The notes beneath the pieces were generated by a model. That model had not been told where the DNA came from. It saw nothing but the letters and a program-made list of their open reading frames with translations, and searched no databases. Below are positions 46,938 to 56,583 of a stretch of 64,000 nucleotides of DNA, piece by piece. Positions within the stretch are counted from its first letter, which is position 1, and each line of letters starts with the position of its first letter. Source of the DNA: Actinomycetaceae bacterium (lineage in GTDB: Bacteria > Actinomycetota > Actinomycetes > Actinomycetales > Actinomycetaceae); NCBI GenBank assembly GCA_028724265.1, contig JAQYDG010000004.1, positions 434,001 through 498,000 of the forward strand, read 5' to 3'. A program made the translations under genes and the position numbers.

Positions 46938-47963
46938 ATGATGGCACCACATCCTCAGCCCCTTCCCCGCATCAAAGGGCGTGATCGTAAAGGAAGCAGA
47001 CCTCGGACGAAAAGACGACCCGACTACTCGCACACACCGTTGGCTCAGGTGATCGAAATCGATCGCGGCCGTTACCGAGTGCGTCTGCTCGATACGTCCA
47101 CCGTAGTCAGCGCAGTCAAAGCGAGGGAATTAGGACGCGGCGCAATAGCTGTGGGCGATATCGTGCACGTCACCGGCAATATATCCGGCGGTAAAGATAC
47201 GCTCGCTCGGCTCGTGTCGATCACCACACGCACAAGCGAGTTAAGGCGTGTAGCTGAGGACGGTTCGGGGAAAGAACATGTGATCGTCGCTAATGCTGAT
47301 CGCCTTGGTGTGGTGTGTGCACTCGCACATCCGGAACCCAAAATTGGACTGATCGACCGCTGCCTCGTTGCAGCCTACGCCGCCGGAATCCAACCCCTGC
47401 TGATTTTGACAAAAGCCGACCTTGCAAGCCCGCGCGAGATTCTGGATATCTACAGCACCCTCGACGTGCCCGCATTCGTCCTCACACTCCCCGATTCAAC
47501 CCAACCTACCGATCAGCGCCCGGATCCCGGTTCGGATTTCGAGCCGCTCGTGCACAGCCTCACCGGTCACTCCACGGTGCTCGTCGGGCATTCCGGTGTC
47601 GGCAAGTCCACGCTGATGAATGCACTGATTCCCTCGGCCGCCCGAGCAACCGGTCATGTGAACACTGTGACGGGAAAAGGCCGCCAAACCTCAACATCCG
47701 CACGCCTTCATGATCTTCCTGACGGCGGATCAATTATCGACACACCCGGTGTACGCACCTTCGGCCTTTCACACGTCTCAACCGAGGATGTTCTCAACGC
47801 CTTTACGGACCTCGCACAGATCGCAGAAGCCTGCCCACCCGGATGCACGCACCTTGAGGATGCCCCTGGGTGCGCACTTTCTACAGTCACGAATCCTGTG
47901 CTGGTACTCAGAGTTTCGAGCTTTCGCCGTTTGATTCGCTCACGGATCGCAGATGGGCTATAA
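46938..47963 (+). CDS. rsgA: Ribosome small-subunit-dependent GTPase A
   Basis: 341 residues; late 30S assembly GTPase. A circularly permuted GTPase domain follows an OB fold: TKAD (G4), then GHSGVGKS (G1, residues 217-224) and DTPGVRTFGL (G3). The C-terminal zinc knuckle is CPPGCTHLEDAPGC. The N-terminus is basic (residues 1-30). Start at the ATG at 46938 with AGGCGG immediately upstream; the ATG at 46941 fits slightly better by spacing. The 3' end overlaps the next gene, convergent, by 56 bases. Confidence 0.93.
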   Translation: MMAPHPQPLPRIKGRDRKGSRPRTKRRPDYSHTPLAQVIEIDRGRYRVRLLDTSTVVSAVKARELGRGAIAVGDIVHVTGNISGGKDTLARLVSITTRTSELRRVAEDGSGKEHVIVANADRLGVVCALAHPEPKIGLIDRCLVAAYAAGIQPLLILTKADLASPREILDIYSTLDVPAFVLTLPDSTQPTDQRPDPGSDFEPLVHSLTGHSTVLVGHSGVGKSTLMNALIPSAARATGHVNTVTGKGRQTSTSARLHDLPDGGSIIDTPGVRTFGLSHVSTEDVLNAFTDLAQIAEACPPGCTHLEDAPGCALSTVTNPVLVLRVSSFRRLIRSRIADGL

Positions 47964-48408
47964 CACTGGTGCGTTCTGCAACGTCAAACCACAGGAGGTC
48001 TTCCTCTTCCACCGCATGCAGCGCGTCGGCATTGCCCGAAACCGCCTGTGCGACGAGGGCTTGCACGTCGTCACCGTCAATATGAAGAGACACCACACGA
48101 TCCCAGGAGACGGCTTCAGCGAGTAATCGAGCCGTTTCCGGCTCCTCCTCCGGTACATCCGAGGCGAGCATCCCATCAGGCACATCTGCAGCGATGACGA
48201 TCCTCCGCGCCGCAGCCGCCTCGCTCCGCCGAGCCACAAGCGCATCTAACGAGGCATCCACAGCACTAGTGAAAGCGATGGCCTCCAGCACATCCGAATC
48301 CTCGTCTGGAAACAGGCGGACGAGCTGCGGCGTCACACAGTACACCACACGTGAAGAGACCTCCGGCGAAGGCAAATCGGTGGAAACGGCTGGAATGTAG
48401 ATCCTCAT
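47908..48408 (-). CDS. DUF6912-like conserved actinobacterial protein
   Basis: 166 residues, acidic and without signal or membrane segments. It starts MRIYIPAVSTDL and contains VVYCVTPQLVRLF, AIAFTSAVDASLDAL, RRIVIAADVP and ELLWFDVAE-type motif (DLLWFDVAERT). This is the pattern of a small family found beside rsgA/sigR and secA in Actinobacteria. No enzymatic motif is visible; function unknown. The stop lies inside the end of the convergent rsgA. Confidence 0.75.
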   Translation of the reverse strand: MRIYIPAVSTDLPSPEVSSRVVYCVTPQLVRLFPDEDSDVLEAIAFTSAVDASLDALVARRSEAAAARRIVIAADVPDGMLASDVPEEEPETARLLAEAVSWDRVVSLHIDGDDVQALVAQAVSGNADALHAVEEEDLLWFDVAERTSVIAHLRSVSESNGESSKL

Positions 48409-48723
48409 AAATTGAGTCTAGCCTGAGGTGAGATGCTCCAACGCATGTCCACAACCTCTACAACACGTCTACCCCAGAGGCCTTAATACACACTTTCGTA
48501 CGTAGCTGCGTTAACGACACGCCGGTACGAGCCGCGAGCAGTGTATACACAGCATGAATGGTGAGGGAGGGCACAGAAGATGAAAAAGGGTCGCCAACCT
48601 CGTGCGCTTCCTCTTCACACTACACACTGGGCGAGTCTGCGGCGTGCGCATCGTTGAGCACTACGCAAGCGTCCACCGCTGAACTATCGAAAGAACAACC
48701 ACTTTGCGAAGGTAGCGATTGCC
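48409..48723. other. Intergenic region upstream of the Rv3235-family gene
   Basis: These 315 bases lie between divergent genes. They contain promoter sequence for both and a possible 25-codon ORF (48580-48657, starting MKKGRQPRAL) with a GGGAGGG site nine bases upstream. I do not consider it a supported gene; it may be a leader peptide. Confidence 0.4.
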
Positions 48724-49518
48724 ATGAAGAACAATGTTTTGGATACTGGCACACCTCAACACCCCACTGTTGGGCGCACCGTTGTTGAGCAGAAAAGACG
48801 TAACCTCGCCAGTCTGCCTCGTTCACAAACCACGTCAACACGCAATTCAGGCGGCCTGTCTGTGCCGAGCGCGAGGCCACCATACATTCCGGCAGACGTA
48901 CCCGATGCACGTGCCAATCCATCTCGCAGCGAAGCTGACGAGGCTCAACTAGGGTTTCACCGCATCGCTGCTAGTCCCCTTCGGGTGCCGGTTCCACTCG
49001 TGAAACCACCGACAAGCCGTCCAAGCACAACCGCGCCGCGCACGTCGCCGGAGAAACCTTGGGATCGCCTGAAATTCAGTGCGCATACCCGCGAACCGCT
49101 GAGCATCCAAACGGAGAAAACACTCAGGTCTTCGCATCGCAGCGATAACGACGCACTCGAGGCTCGACCCTCCTCACCTTCGCCACAAGCACCCTCTGCC
49201 CAGGCCACAGCCCGCGCGATTCTGATTCAGGCGGCAGAGATACTGCTCGGTCATCGACCGGTTCAGCAGCTACGCGGGTGGCTTGCACCTGACGTTTTTA
49301 AAGCACTCAATCGACGCGCAGGCCTCGCCTTTCGCCTCTACGGACCAGCACCTAAATGCAAGCCTCCGCATATTACGACCATGTTCAGTACCGAGATTTC
49401 ACCAACCGTCTCAGAAATGATCGCGGTGTTCCATGACGGTACTCGCACGCGAGGAGCTGGAATCCGTATGGAAGTGATTCGTCAATTCTGGCGAGCTACT
49501 GCACTTGAGATCGGATAA
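48724..49518 (+). CDS. Rv3235-family protein
   Basis: 264 residues. The first 155 are low-complexity, rich in Ser, Pro, Thr and Arg, and probably disordered. The conserved domain is residues 160-264: ARAILIQAAEILLGHRPVQQLRGWLAPDVFKALNRR, then PPHITTMFSTEISPTVSEMIAVF, RTRGAGIRMEVIRQFWRATALEIG (quoted in parts). This C-terminal helix-beta domain is that of the actinobacterial family beside secA. Function unknown; its location near secA1 is shared with mycobacteria. ATG with a GAAGGT site. Confidence 0.75.
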   Translation: MKNNVLDTGTPQHPTVGRTVVEQKRRNLASLPRSQTTSTRNSGGLSVPSARPPYIPADVPDARANPSRSEADEAQLGFHRIAASPLRVPVPLVKPPTSRPSTTAPRTSPEKPWDRLKFSAHTREPLSIQTEKTLRSSHRSDNDALEARPSSPSPQAPSAQATARAILIQAAEILLGHRPVQQLRGWLAPDVFKALNRRAGLAFRLYGPAPKCKPPHITTMFSTEISPTVSEMIAVFHDGTRTRGAGIRMEVIRQFWRATALEIG

Positions 49519-49556
49519 TAGCACGAGAGCGCCAACGTAGCAGGAGAGCGTCAACA
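49519..49556. repeat. 19-bp tandem duplication with three mismatches
   Basis: Units at 49519-49537 and 49538-49556 (start TAGCA, centre GAGAGCG) sit between the convergent Rv3235-family gene and secA. Confidence 0.85.
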
Positions 49557-49598
49557 ACGCCTCGCGTCCTCGCCCACGCCGATAGTACTCAAGCTCAG

Positions 49599-52505
49599 CT
49601 ACTGCCTCTTCTTGTGCTTTTTCGCTGCTCTACGCTGCGCCCGATTCATCCCGTCTGCAGGAGCAGCTGCCCGAGCACTAGCACCGTTCGCGCCCACGCC
49701 GAAGGCTGAACCCTTGGCATTCTCAGCCTGCTCTTGCCCAGCCTCATTCCTCGTCACCGTACCGGATGTGGAGTCTTTCGCAGCTGAGGAATAGCTGACC
49801 CGCGTATTACGCTCCGGGGCTCGGATACCAAGAACACGCTCAGCATCCACACGCCCACCGCGGCCGTCCTGTTCGGATCGTGTCCGCGAGCCCTCCGCTG
49901 CAAGCCGCGCAGCAGCCTCCTGCTGAGCAGCCAACGCCTGTGCTTGAGCCTGCATCTGAGCTTGCTGCTGTGCCGCCTCAGCTGCTTCCCTCTGCTCCCG
50001 CTCACGAGGCAATTCGAAATTAAAGAGGTAACGCACCGTTTCCTCCATAATCGAATCGCTCATGGCGTCGAACATATCGCCGCCCTCATGCTTATACTCA
50101 ACGAGCGGATCCCGCTGAGCCATGGCTCGCAGGCCGATGCCTTCCTTCAAATAGTCCATCTCGTACAAGTGTTCGCGCCACTTGCGGTCCAGAACGGACA
50201 AGAGCACTTGACGCTCTAGCTCGCGCATCACATCCGAACCGATTTCTTCTTCTCGCTCCTCGTAGTGCGCATGCATATCGGTCTGAAGCTCAGAGGTGAG
50301 CTCCTCCACGGCAAGGCGACCCTGACCGCCCACTTCCCGCACCAGTTCTTCCGAACTAAACCCGGGCGTGTAGAAGCCTTTCAGATCGTTCCACAGCGAG
50401 TCCAAATCCCATTCCTCGGGCGCCTGGTCAGACGTATGAGCCGTCACCAGATCGTCAACGGTGAAGTCAACAAAATGCTCAATTCGATCCTGCAGGTTTT
50501 CACCGTCCAGAATCTCCCGCCGTTCCTTGTACACTACGGTGCGCTGATCGTTGAGCACATCGTCATATTTCAGGACGTTCTTACGAATTTCTGCGTTCTG
50601 CGACTCGATCGAAGACTGAGCGCGCTCAATGAACTTCGCAATCGACTTATACACCATCGGCTCTGACGGATCATAGTTGGCCGGATCTAGCGTGCGCCCC
50701 AGCAGGCCACCGTTCGTAGCCCAGAGGCGAATCAGATCGTCTTCAAGCGACAGATAGAAGCGGGACTCACCAGGATCGCCCTGACGCCCCGAGCGGCCAC
50801 GCAGCTGGTTATCAATACGTCTGCTTTCATGGCGCTCAGAACCCAGCACGTAAAGCCCACCGAGCTGAACAACCTCATCATGTTCAGCAGCAACATCATC
50901 TTTTGCCTTTTGCAAGGCGTTCGGCCACGCAGCCTCATATTCCTCGGGGGTTTGCTCGGGATCGAGTCCTTGCGCTTTCAACTCCGCGATCGCACGGTGT
51001 TCTGGATTGCCGCCCAACATAATATCGGTACCGCGGCCAGCCATATTCGTTGCCACAGTGACGGCTCCCTTGCGCCCTGCCTCAGCAATCACATCAGCTT
51101 CGCGCTCATGCTCCTTCGCGTTCAACACCTGATGAGGAATGTTCTCGCGCCGCAACAGATGCGAGATTTCCTCGGAATGCTCAACGCTCGACGTGCCGAC
51201 CAACACCGGCTGACCGACCTCGTAGCGCTCCTTAATATCCTGGACAATCGCACTGAGTTTTCCTTGACGAGTTGGCCACACCACATCCGTGTGATCGACG
51301 CGGATCATCGGCTTATTCGTCGGAATAGGAACCACGCCGAGTTTATACGTTGAGGCGAACTCCTCCGCTTCCGTCTCCGCGGTACCCGTCATTCCAGCGA
51401 GTTTGGTGTACATGCGGAAGTAGTTTTGCAGCGTAATCGTTGCCAGCGTCTGATTCTCCGCCTTAATCTCAACGCCTTCTTTGGCTTCGATCGCCTGGTG
51501 CATACCCTCGTTATAACGCCGACCGGGCAGCACGCGCCCCGTATGCTCATCAACAATCAGAACCTCCCCGTTGCTGACGATATAGTCCTTATCGCGGTGG
51601 AAAAGCTCTTTCGCCTTAATCGCATTGTTCAAATATCCGATCAGCGGCGTATTCAGGGACTCGTAGAGGTTGTCGATACCAAGAATGTCTTCCACAACTT
51701 CGATACCGGGTTCAAGAATGCCAACGGTATGCTTCTTCTCGTCAACCTCGTAATCAATATCTTTGTGCAGACGAGTAGCGACTCGGGCGAATTCCACATA
51801 CCACTTTTCCGCATCACCCTCGGCCGGACCGGAAATAATCAACGGTGTCCGCGCCTCGTCAATCAGAATCGAATCCACTTCGTCCACAATGGCGAAGTTG
51901 TGACCGCGCTGAACGAGATCCTCCACTTTCCAGGCCATGTTGTCACGCAGATAATCAAAACCAAATTCGTTGTTGGTTCCATACGTGATATCTGCGGCAT
52001 ATTCCCGACGACGCTGGGCTGGGGTCTGGCTCGTGAGGATACAACCCGTGGTCATTCCCAGGAAACGGTGAACGCGACCCATCAGCTCCGACTGATAGGA
52101 CGCCAGATAGTCGTTCACGGTCACGACGTGCACGCCCTTGCCGGTCAAAGCATTCAGATATGAAGGCATCGTCGCCACTAGCGTCTTGCCCTCGCCAGTC
52201 CGCATTTCAGCGATATTGCCCAGATGCAGCGCAGCACCGCCCATCACCTGGACATCGTAGGGACGCTGCCCGAGCGTGCGGGACGCCGCCTCGCGCACCG
52301 TTGCGAACGCTTCCGGCAGAAGGTCATCCAGGGATTCGCCGTCAGATAGCCGCGCACGAAACCTATCCGTCTGCTCACGCAGTTCGGCGTCCGTCATGCT
52401 CGTCACGACGTCTTCAAAGGCATTGACTTGCTTGACGATATTCTTCAGCTTTTTGAGGGTTCTCCCCTCACCAGCCCGCAGGATCTTGTTCAGCAAGTTA
52501 GCCAC
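49599..52505 (-). CDS. secA: Preprotein translocase ATPase SecA
   Basis: 968 residues; motor pushing unfolded preproteins through SecYEG. Walker [13 protein letters not shown] (K107), DEAD-type [19 protein letters not shown], and the C-terminal helicase motif ([19 protein letters not shown]) are intact. Residues 850-968 are a disordered Ala/Gln/Arg tail ending in AAKKHKKRQ; the SEC-C zinc motif is absent, as in other high-GC Gram-positives. GTG start with an AGGAG site seven bases upstream. Confidence 0.97.
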   Translation of the reverse strand: MANLLNKILRAGEGRTLKKLKNIVKQVNAFEDVVTSMTDAELREQTDRFRARLSDGESLDDLLPEAFATVREAASRTLGQRPYDVQVMGGAALHLGNIAEMRTGEGKTLVATMPSYLNALTGKGVHVVTVNDYLASYQSELMGRVHRFLGMTTGCILTSQTPAQRRREYAADITYGTNNEFGFDYLRDNMAWKVEDLVQRGHNFAIVDEVDSILIDEARTPLIISGPAEGDAEKWYVEFARVATRLHKDIDYEVDEKKHTVGILEPGIEVVEDILGIDNLYESLNTPLIGYLNNAIKAKELFHRDKDYIVSNGEVLIVDEHTGRVLPGRRYNEGMHQAIEAKEGVEIKAENQTLATITLQNYFRMYTKLAGMTGTAETEAEEFASTYKLGVVPIPTNKPMIRVDHTDVVWPTRQGKLSAIVQDIKERYEVGQPVLVGTSSVEHSEEISHLLRRENIPHQVLNAKEHEREADVIAEAGRKGAVTVATNMAGRGTDIMLGGNPEHRAIAELKAQGLDPEQTPEEYEAAWPNALQKAKDDVAAEHDEVVQLGGLYVLGSERHESRRIDNQLRGRSGRQGDPGESRFYLSLEDDLIRLWATNGGLLGRTLDPANYDPSEPMVYKSIAKFIERAQSSIESQNAEIRKNVLKYDDVLNDQRTVVYKERREILDGENLQDRIEHFVDFTVDDLVTAHTSDQAPEEWDLDSLWNDLKGFYTPGFSSEELVREVGGQGRLAVEELTSELQTDMHAHYEEREEEIGSDVMRELERQVLLSVLDRKWREHLYEMDYLKEGIGLRAMAQRDPLVEYKHEGGDMFDAMSDSIMEETVRYLFNFELPREREQREAAEAAQQQAQMQAQAQALAAQQEAAARLAAEGSRTRSEQDGRGGRVDAERVLGIRAPERNTRVSYSSAAKDSTSGTVTRNEAGQEQAENAKGSAFGVGANGASARAAAPADGMNRAQRRAAKKHKKRQ

Positions 52506-52580
52506 AGATACTCCTCACGTCGATGATGACCCAACGCCATTGAAACATACTTGCCCAGTCTAACCCAGCATCGGCACGTC

Positions 52581-52630
52581 TGCTATGGACACATGCGCGA
52601 GTGGGTGCTACGAACACATGCGAAAGTGGG
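52581..52630. repeat. 25-bp tandem duplication with four mismatches
   Basis: Two adjacent 25-base units (52581-52605 and 52606-52630), both beginning TGCTA and ending GTGGG, in the gap between lpd and secA. Confidence 0.85.
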
Positions 52631-52655
52631 CTACAGCCTACGCTCTAGCCCACTC
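52624..52655 (-). terminator. Hairpin downstream of lpd
   Basis: 9-bp stem (52625-52633 with 52646-52654), 12-base loop, overlapping the 25-bp repeat. No U-tract, so termination here is uncertain. Confidence 0.45.
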
Positions 52656-52798
52656 ACCCCATCAGATCTAGCTCACAATATCGTGCCCGCGAGAACTGGG
52701 TGACGACCTCGTCTCGAAGACCTCGCGTTCAGACGCTGCGTGCCCTCTCTGTCTGTTATTTCTGCACAGTTTTTCTGCACTAGTTATTTCTGTGCTGC

Positions 52799-54247
52799 TT
52801 ACTTCTTTGCTGGCGCCATATGGATTGCTTCACCCTTGGCCGCCAACAGTGCCTCTGTGAAACCTTCCATATACGTCGGATGCGGCCGCATTCCGCGTAG
52901 CATCTGGTCGAACGTCATATGGTTCGCAATCGCCATTGTCGATTCGTCGATCATATCCGATGCGCGGTTAGCAAGCATCGTCACTCCAAGGAGCTCTTCA
53001 GTTTCAGCATCGAAAATGGTCTTCATGAAGCTGCGGCCGGATTGCTCCACAACAGCCATCGCGTTGCCACCCAACGGGAACTTGCCCGTCAGCACGTCGT
53101 GTCCGGCTGCCTTTGCTTCTTCTTCCGTCATTCCCACGTGCGCGTATTCTGGCCACGTGTACACAACAGCAGGAATCGCCTGTTGATCGCGTTCGCGGAC
53201 GGATCCTCCAGCGATTTCCTCAACAGCTTGTTCTGCCTCGAATGACGCCGCATGCGCCAGCTGCGAGGAACCCGAATGCACATCGCCGATAGCCCAGATC
53301 CCCGGCACCGACGTTTCGTACTTATCGTTGACGACGATTCCGCCACGATCGGTCTCAACGCTCATACCCTCGGCGAACAAGCCGTCGATATTCGCCTTCC
53401 GGCCAACCGCACACAGCACGTAGTCCGAATCCGCGGACTGCTCTTTGCCCTTCTTGTCGGTGAAGACAGTGCGCAGACGGCCATCCTCCAGCTTCTCGAC
53501 GCGCTGCACGGAGCTCTTTGCGTTGACCGAGGCGCCCTGTGCTTTCAGCTGCTGCACAATCGCTGTGGAGGCGTCCTTCTCGATCTTGGCGAGCACGCGA
53601 TCCAAGGCTTCAACAAGTGTGACCTGCTTTCCGATGCCCGCATAGAACGTCGCTAATTCAACGCCGATCACACCGCCGCCAATAATGGTGATGGACTCAA
53701 ATTCCGGACGCTCTTTCCCCTCGAGCAGATCGTCTGAACTCACACAGTATTCAATTCCTGGGATCGGAATCATGACGGGAACTGCGCCGGTGGCAATCAC
53801 GATACCCTTGCTCGCCGTGATCTGTGCCGGCACGTCCAACGCTCCGCTCATGTCGCCTTCGCGCGCTTCAAGAGCAACAGTCTGAGCTCCGGTAATCGTG
53901 GCATGGGCATGATACACGTCGATCTTATTGGACTTCATCAAGAACCCGACGCCAGACGTCTGAGTGTCCACCACCGACTTCTTGAAATCATCCATTTTTG
54001 CTTCGTCCAGTGTGACGCTGCCTGCCGTCACGCCAAAAGCATCCGCATCCTTGAGCGCGTTGAGTTCGCGCGAGACATGGATGAGCGCCTTCGTGGGTAC
54101 GCAGCCACGGTTCAAGCACACGCCGCCCAATTCCAGCTCTTCGACGATGGCAGTTTTCAAGCCGAGCTGCGCTGCGCGAATCGCAGCGACGTAGCCTCCT
54201 GGACCAGACCCGATAATGATAACGTCATACTGATTTTCTTCGGCCAT
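52799..54247 (-). CDS. lpd: Dihydrolipoamide dehydrogenase
   Basis: 482-residue FAD enzyme; L-protein that reoxidises the lipoyl arm of GcvH and of 2-oxoacid dehydrogenases. FAD motif VIIIGSGPGGYVAA, redox disulfide C44/C49 in GGVCLNRGCVPTK, NAD motif IIGGGVIGVELA, and the C-terminal active-site His-Glu in HPTYMEGFTEA. The start ATG follows GGAGG. As last gene after the gcv and lplA genes it completes the glycine cleavage system. Confidence 0.95.
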   Translation of the reverse strand: MAEENQYDVIIIGSGPGGYVAAIRAAQLGLKTAIVEELELGGVCLNRGCVPTKALIHVSRELNALKDADAFGVTAGSVTLDEAKMDDFKKSVVDTQTSGVGFLMKSNKIDVYHAHATITGAQTVALEAREGDMSGALDVPAQITASKGIVIATGAVPVMIPIPGIEYCVSSDDLLEGKERPEFESITIIGGGVIGVELATFYAGIGKQVTLVEALDRVLAKIEKDASTAIVQQLKAQGASVNAKSSVQRVEKLEDGRLRTVFTDKKGKEQSADSDYVLCAVGRKANIDGLFAEGMSVETDRGGIVVNDKYETSVPGIWAIGDVHSGSSQLAHAASFEAEQAVEEIAGGSVRERDQQAIPAVVYTWPEYAHVGMTEEEAKAAGHDVLTGKFPLGGNAMAVVEQSGRSFMKTIFDAETEELLGVTMLANRASDMIDESTMAIANHMTFDQMLRGMRPHPTYMEGFTEALLAAKGEAIHMAPAKK

Positions 54248-54376
54248 GATGCCTCCATTGCCTTGTTGCCTCTAGCTACCTCATTGTTTCTAGCTACCAC
54301 ACCTATTATCCACGATTATGCGAGGCAAGTCACTATCGACAACAAGCCTCGCTGCCGCATCAGATCCCGCCGCGCG

Positions 54377-55375
54377 CTACATGTTGGCGACGATCAAATC
54401 AGCAATGTCTTTGCCGACCTGCGCATTCGCACTGCCTTCAGCAACTGGCACAGCCTCAATCGCCGATCGAATCGCTTCAGCACGCCACACAACACCCTTC
54501 AGAGCGGACTCAACGTCACGGATATATCCGGAATCATTGGCATCCGAGAGCACCTGAGCGTTTTCGATTTCCTCGTTCTTCACATCCAGGCGGATCTGCA
54601 CTTCACCCCAGTTGTAGCGCTCCTCCATCGTGTAGTTCGCAGCGATATTCACGCCGTAACGCCACTTATCGTCAGTGAAGAATTGACGATTCTTTTCTAG
54701 CTCCTCCGCATCAAAATCAGCGAGGGTCAAATCCCGAGTTGGAGCCTGGTATTCCTGTTCTACAGCCTGACGCAGGCTCGTCACAAGCTCGTCAATCGTA
54801 ATATCCGGCTTAAACTGAATCAGGTTGCCCACGCGAGAACGAACCGACGACACACCCTTGCTGGCGAGCTTCTTCTTCGACGGTTTCAGATAACGCGCCA
54901 TCGCCTCCGTATCAACATCAACCATCAGCGTGCCATGATGATACTGCCTGTCACCATCCTTATAGTAGGCATTCCCCGAGAACTTGTATCCGTCGATTGT
55001 GATGTCGTTCCTGCCCGAAAGCTCCGCATGAAGCCCCATGTTCTCCAACGCACGCACAATCACCATCGCTTGACGGCGAACGTCAAAATCGGCACTGTGA
55101 GCAAGAAATGTGAAGTTCAGATTGGCAACGTCGTAAAAAACCGCGCCGCCACCTGAATGGCGCCGAGACAGATAGCCGCCCTCGGATTCCAGTAACTCAT
55201 AGGACGATTCGCGCGCCGCATCCTGGTTTCTTCCGAGTAAGACCGTGCGCTCATTTTGCCACAGATAAAACGCTATCTGACTGGGCTTCACATGCTCTAA
55301 CAGATAGATCTCAACAGCCTGGTTGAAGAACGGATCGAAACTATCAGAGCGGTAGAACAGGACTTCATTAATCAA
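54377..55375 (-). CDS. lplA: Lipoate-protein ligase A, paralogue 1
   Basis: 332 residues; attaches free lipoate via lipoyl-AMP to GcvH or 2-oxoacid dehydrogenase E2. Catalytic motifs RRHSGGGAVFYD, GRNDITIDGYKFSGNA (catalytic Lys) and HHGTLMVDVD. The C-terminal small domain (LEKNRQFFTDDKWRYG) is present, so it is the complete E. coli-type LplA. The start is a TTG with a GAAAGAAGGAAACG leader, identical to that of paralogue 2. It lies 33 bases downstream of paralogue 2 and 129 bases before lpd. Confidence 0.92.
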   Translation of the reverse strand: MINEVLFYRSDSFDPFFNQAVEIYLLEHVKPSQIAFYLWQNERTVLLGRNQDAARESSYELLESEGGYLSRRHSGGGAVFYDVANLNFTFLAHSADFDVRRQAMVIVRALENMGLHAELSGRNDITIDGYKFSGNAYYKDGDRQYHHGTLMVDVDTEAMARYLKPSKKKLASKGVSSVRSRVGNLIQFKPDITIDELVTSLRQAVEQEYQAPTRDLTLADFDAEELEKNRQFFTDDKWRYGVNIAANYTMEERYNWGEVQIRLDVKNEEIENAQVLSDANDSGYIRDVESALKGVVWRAEAIRSAIEAVPVAEGSANAQVGKDIADLIVANM

Positions 55376-55407
55376 CGTTTCCTTCTTTCAATGACGACAG
55401 ACGAGTA

Positions 55408-56406
55408 CTACATACGAGCGGATATCAGTGCCGCAATATCCTGACCAACCTGCACGTTCGTGCTGCCCTCCGCCGTTGGGACAGCGCCGATAGCCGAGCG
55501 GATCGCGTCAGCCCTAAAGCCCACCCCATGGAGCGCAGATTCAACATCGCGAATATAGCTGGAATCGTTGGCATCGGAGAGCAGTTGAATTCCCTCGATC
55601 TCTTCGTTCTTCACGTCGACGCGAATTTGAATCTCGCCCCACTCGTAGCGTTCTTCCATCACGTAATTAGCAGCGATATTCGCTCCATAACGCCACTTAT
55701 CGTCTGCGAAAAACTGGTGATCCTTCTCGAGCTCTTCGGCGTTAAAATCTGCCAGAGTCAAATCCCGGGTTGGTGCCTGATATTCTTCCTCCACCGCAAT
55801 ACGCAGATTCTGAGCAAGTTCATCAACGGTGATGTCCGGCTTGAACTGAATCAGGTTGCCTACGCGAGAGCGCACCGACGCGACGCCCTTGCTGGCGAGC
55901 TTCTTCTTCGACGGCTTCAAGTAGCGCGCCATCATGTCTTTATCAACATTGATCATCAGCGTGCCATGCTGGTACTGCTTGTCGTTGTCCTTGTAGTAGG
56001 CATTCCCCGAGAACTTGTATCCATCAATCGTGATGTCGTTCCTGCCCGAAAGCTCCGCATGAAGCCCCATCTTCGCCACTGCGCGCACAATCACCATCGA
56101 CTGACGGTGAACATCAAAATCAGCGCTGGGGGCAGCGAATGTGAAGTTCAGATTGGCGATTTCGTGATACACAGCGCCACCGCCCGAGAGGCGACGAGCC
56201 AGATGACCACCTTCCGATTCCAATAGCTCGTAGCTCGATTCGCGCGCAGAATCCTGGTTACGGCCGATCACCACGGTGCGGTCATTCTGCCACAGATAAA
56301 ATGCCATCTGCCCAGGCTGCACATTCTCCGTCAGATACAATTCGATACCTTGATTGAGGAATGGATCGTAACTATCTGAGCGGTAGAACAAAACTTCGTT
56401 AATCAA
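55408..56406 (-). CDS. lplA: Lipoate-protein ligase A, paralogue 2
   Basis: 332 residues, the same architecture and TTG start as paralogue 1. Motifs: RRLSGGGAVYHE, GRNDITIDGYKFSGNA, QHGTLMINVD. In paralogue 1 the residue pair after AV is FYD instead of YHE, so the two differ around the lipoyl-adenylate pocket. Long identical DNA blocks remain in the middle of both genes. Only one is strictly needed; octanoate versus lipoate or GcvH versus E2 specificity is a possible reason for two. It starts 177 bases after gcvPB. Confidence 0.92.
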   Translation of the reverse strand: MINEVLFYRSDSYDPFLNQGIELYLTENVQPGQMAFYLWQNDRTVVIGRNQDSARESSYELLESEGGHLARRLSGGGAVYHEIANLNFTFAAPSADFDVHRQSMVIVRAVAKMGLHAELSGRNDITIDGYKFSGNAYYKDNDKQYQHGTLMINVDKDMMARYLKPSKKKLASKGVASVRSRVGNLIQFKPDITVDELAQNLRIAVEEEYQAPTRDLTLADFNAEELEKDHQFFADDKWRYGANIAANYVMEERYEWGEIQIRVDVKNEEIEGIQLLSDANDSSYIRDVESALHGVGFRADAIRSAIGAVPTAEGSTNVQVGQDIAALISARM

Positions 56407-56473
56407 CGTTTCCTTCTTTCACACGGCTTCCATGCGGCTTTTCGCGTCATTCACGCGCCTCGCGTATCTCAAC

Positions 56474-56502
56474 ATGATTTTCACGTTGCGTAGTCCCGCC
56501 AA
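56474..56502 (-). promoter_or_regulatory. Candidate promoter of the lplA pair
   Basis: Minus strand TTGGCG (56502-56497), 17-base spacer, AATCAT (56479-56474). It follows a hairpin at 56528-56565, so the lplA-lpd part could be transcribed separately from gcv. Confidence 0.3.
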
Positions 56503-56527
56503 CATCCGCATATAGTGCCCGTTCAGC

Positions 56528-56565
56528 ACGAGGGGACGAACCAGGACTCCTGGCCGCCCCCTCGT
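56528..56565 (-). terminator. Branched hairpin after gcvPB
   Basis: Outer 8-bp stem (56528-56535 with 56558-56565) and inner 5-bp stem (CCAGG/CCTGG, 56541-56553), 19 bases past the gcvPB stop. There is no U-tract. Confidence 0.55.
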
Positions 56566-56583
56566 AACGAGATTTCAAGAACG

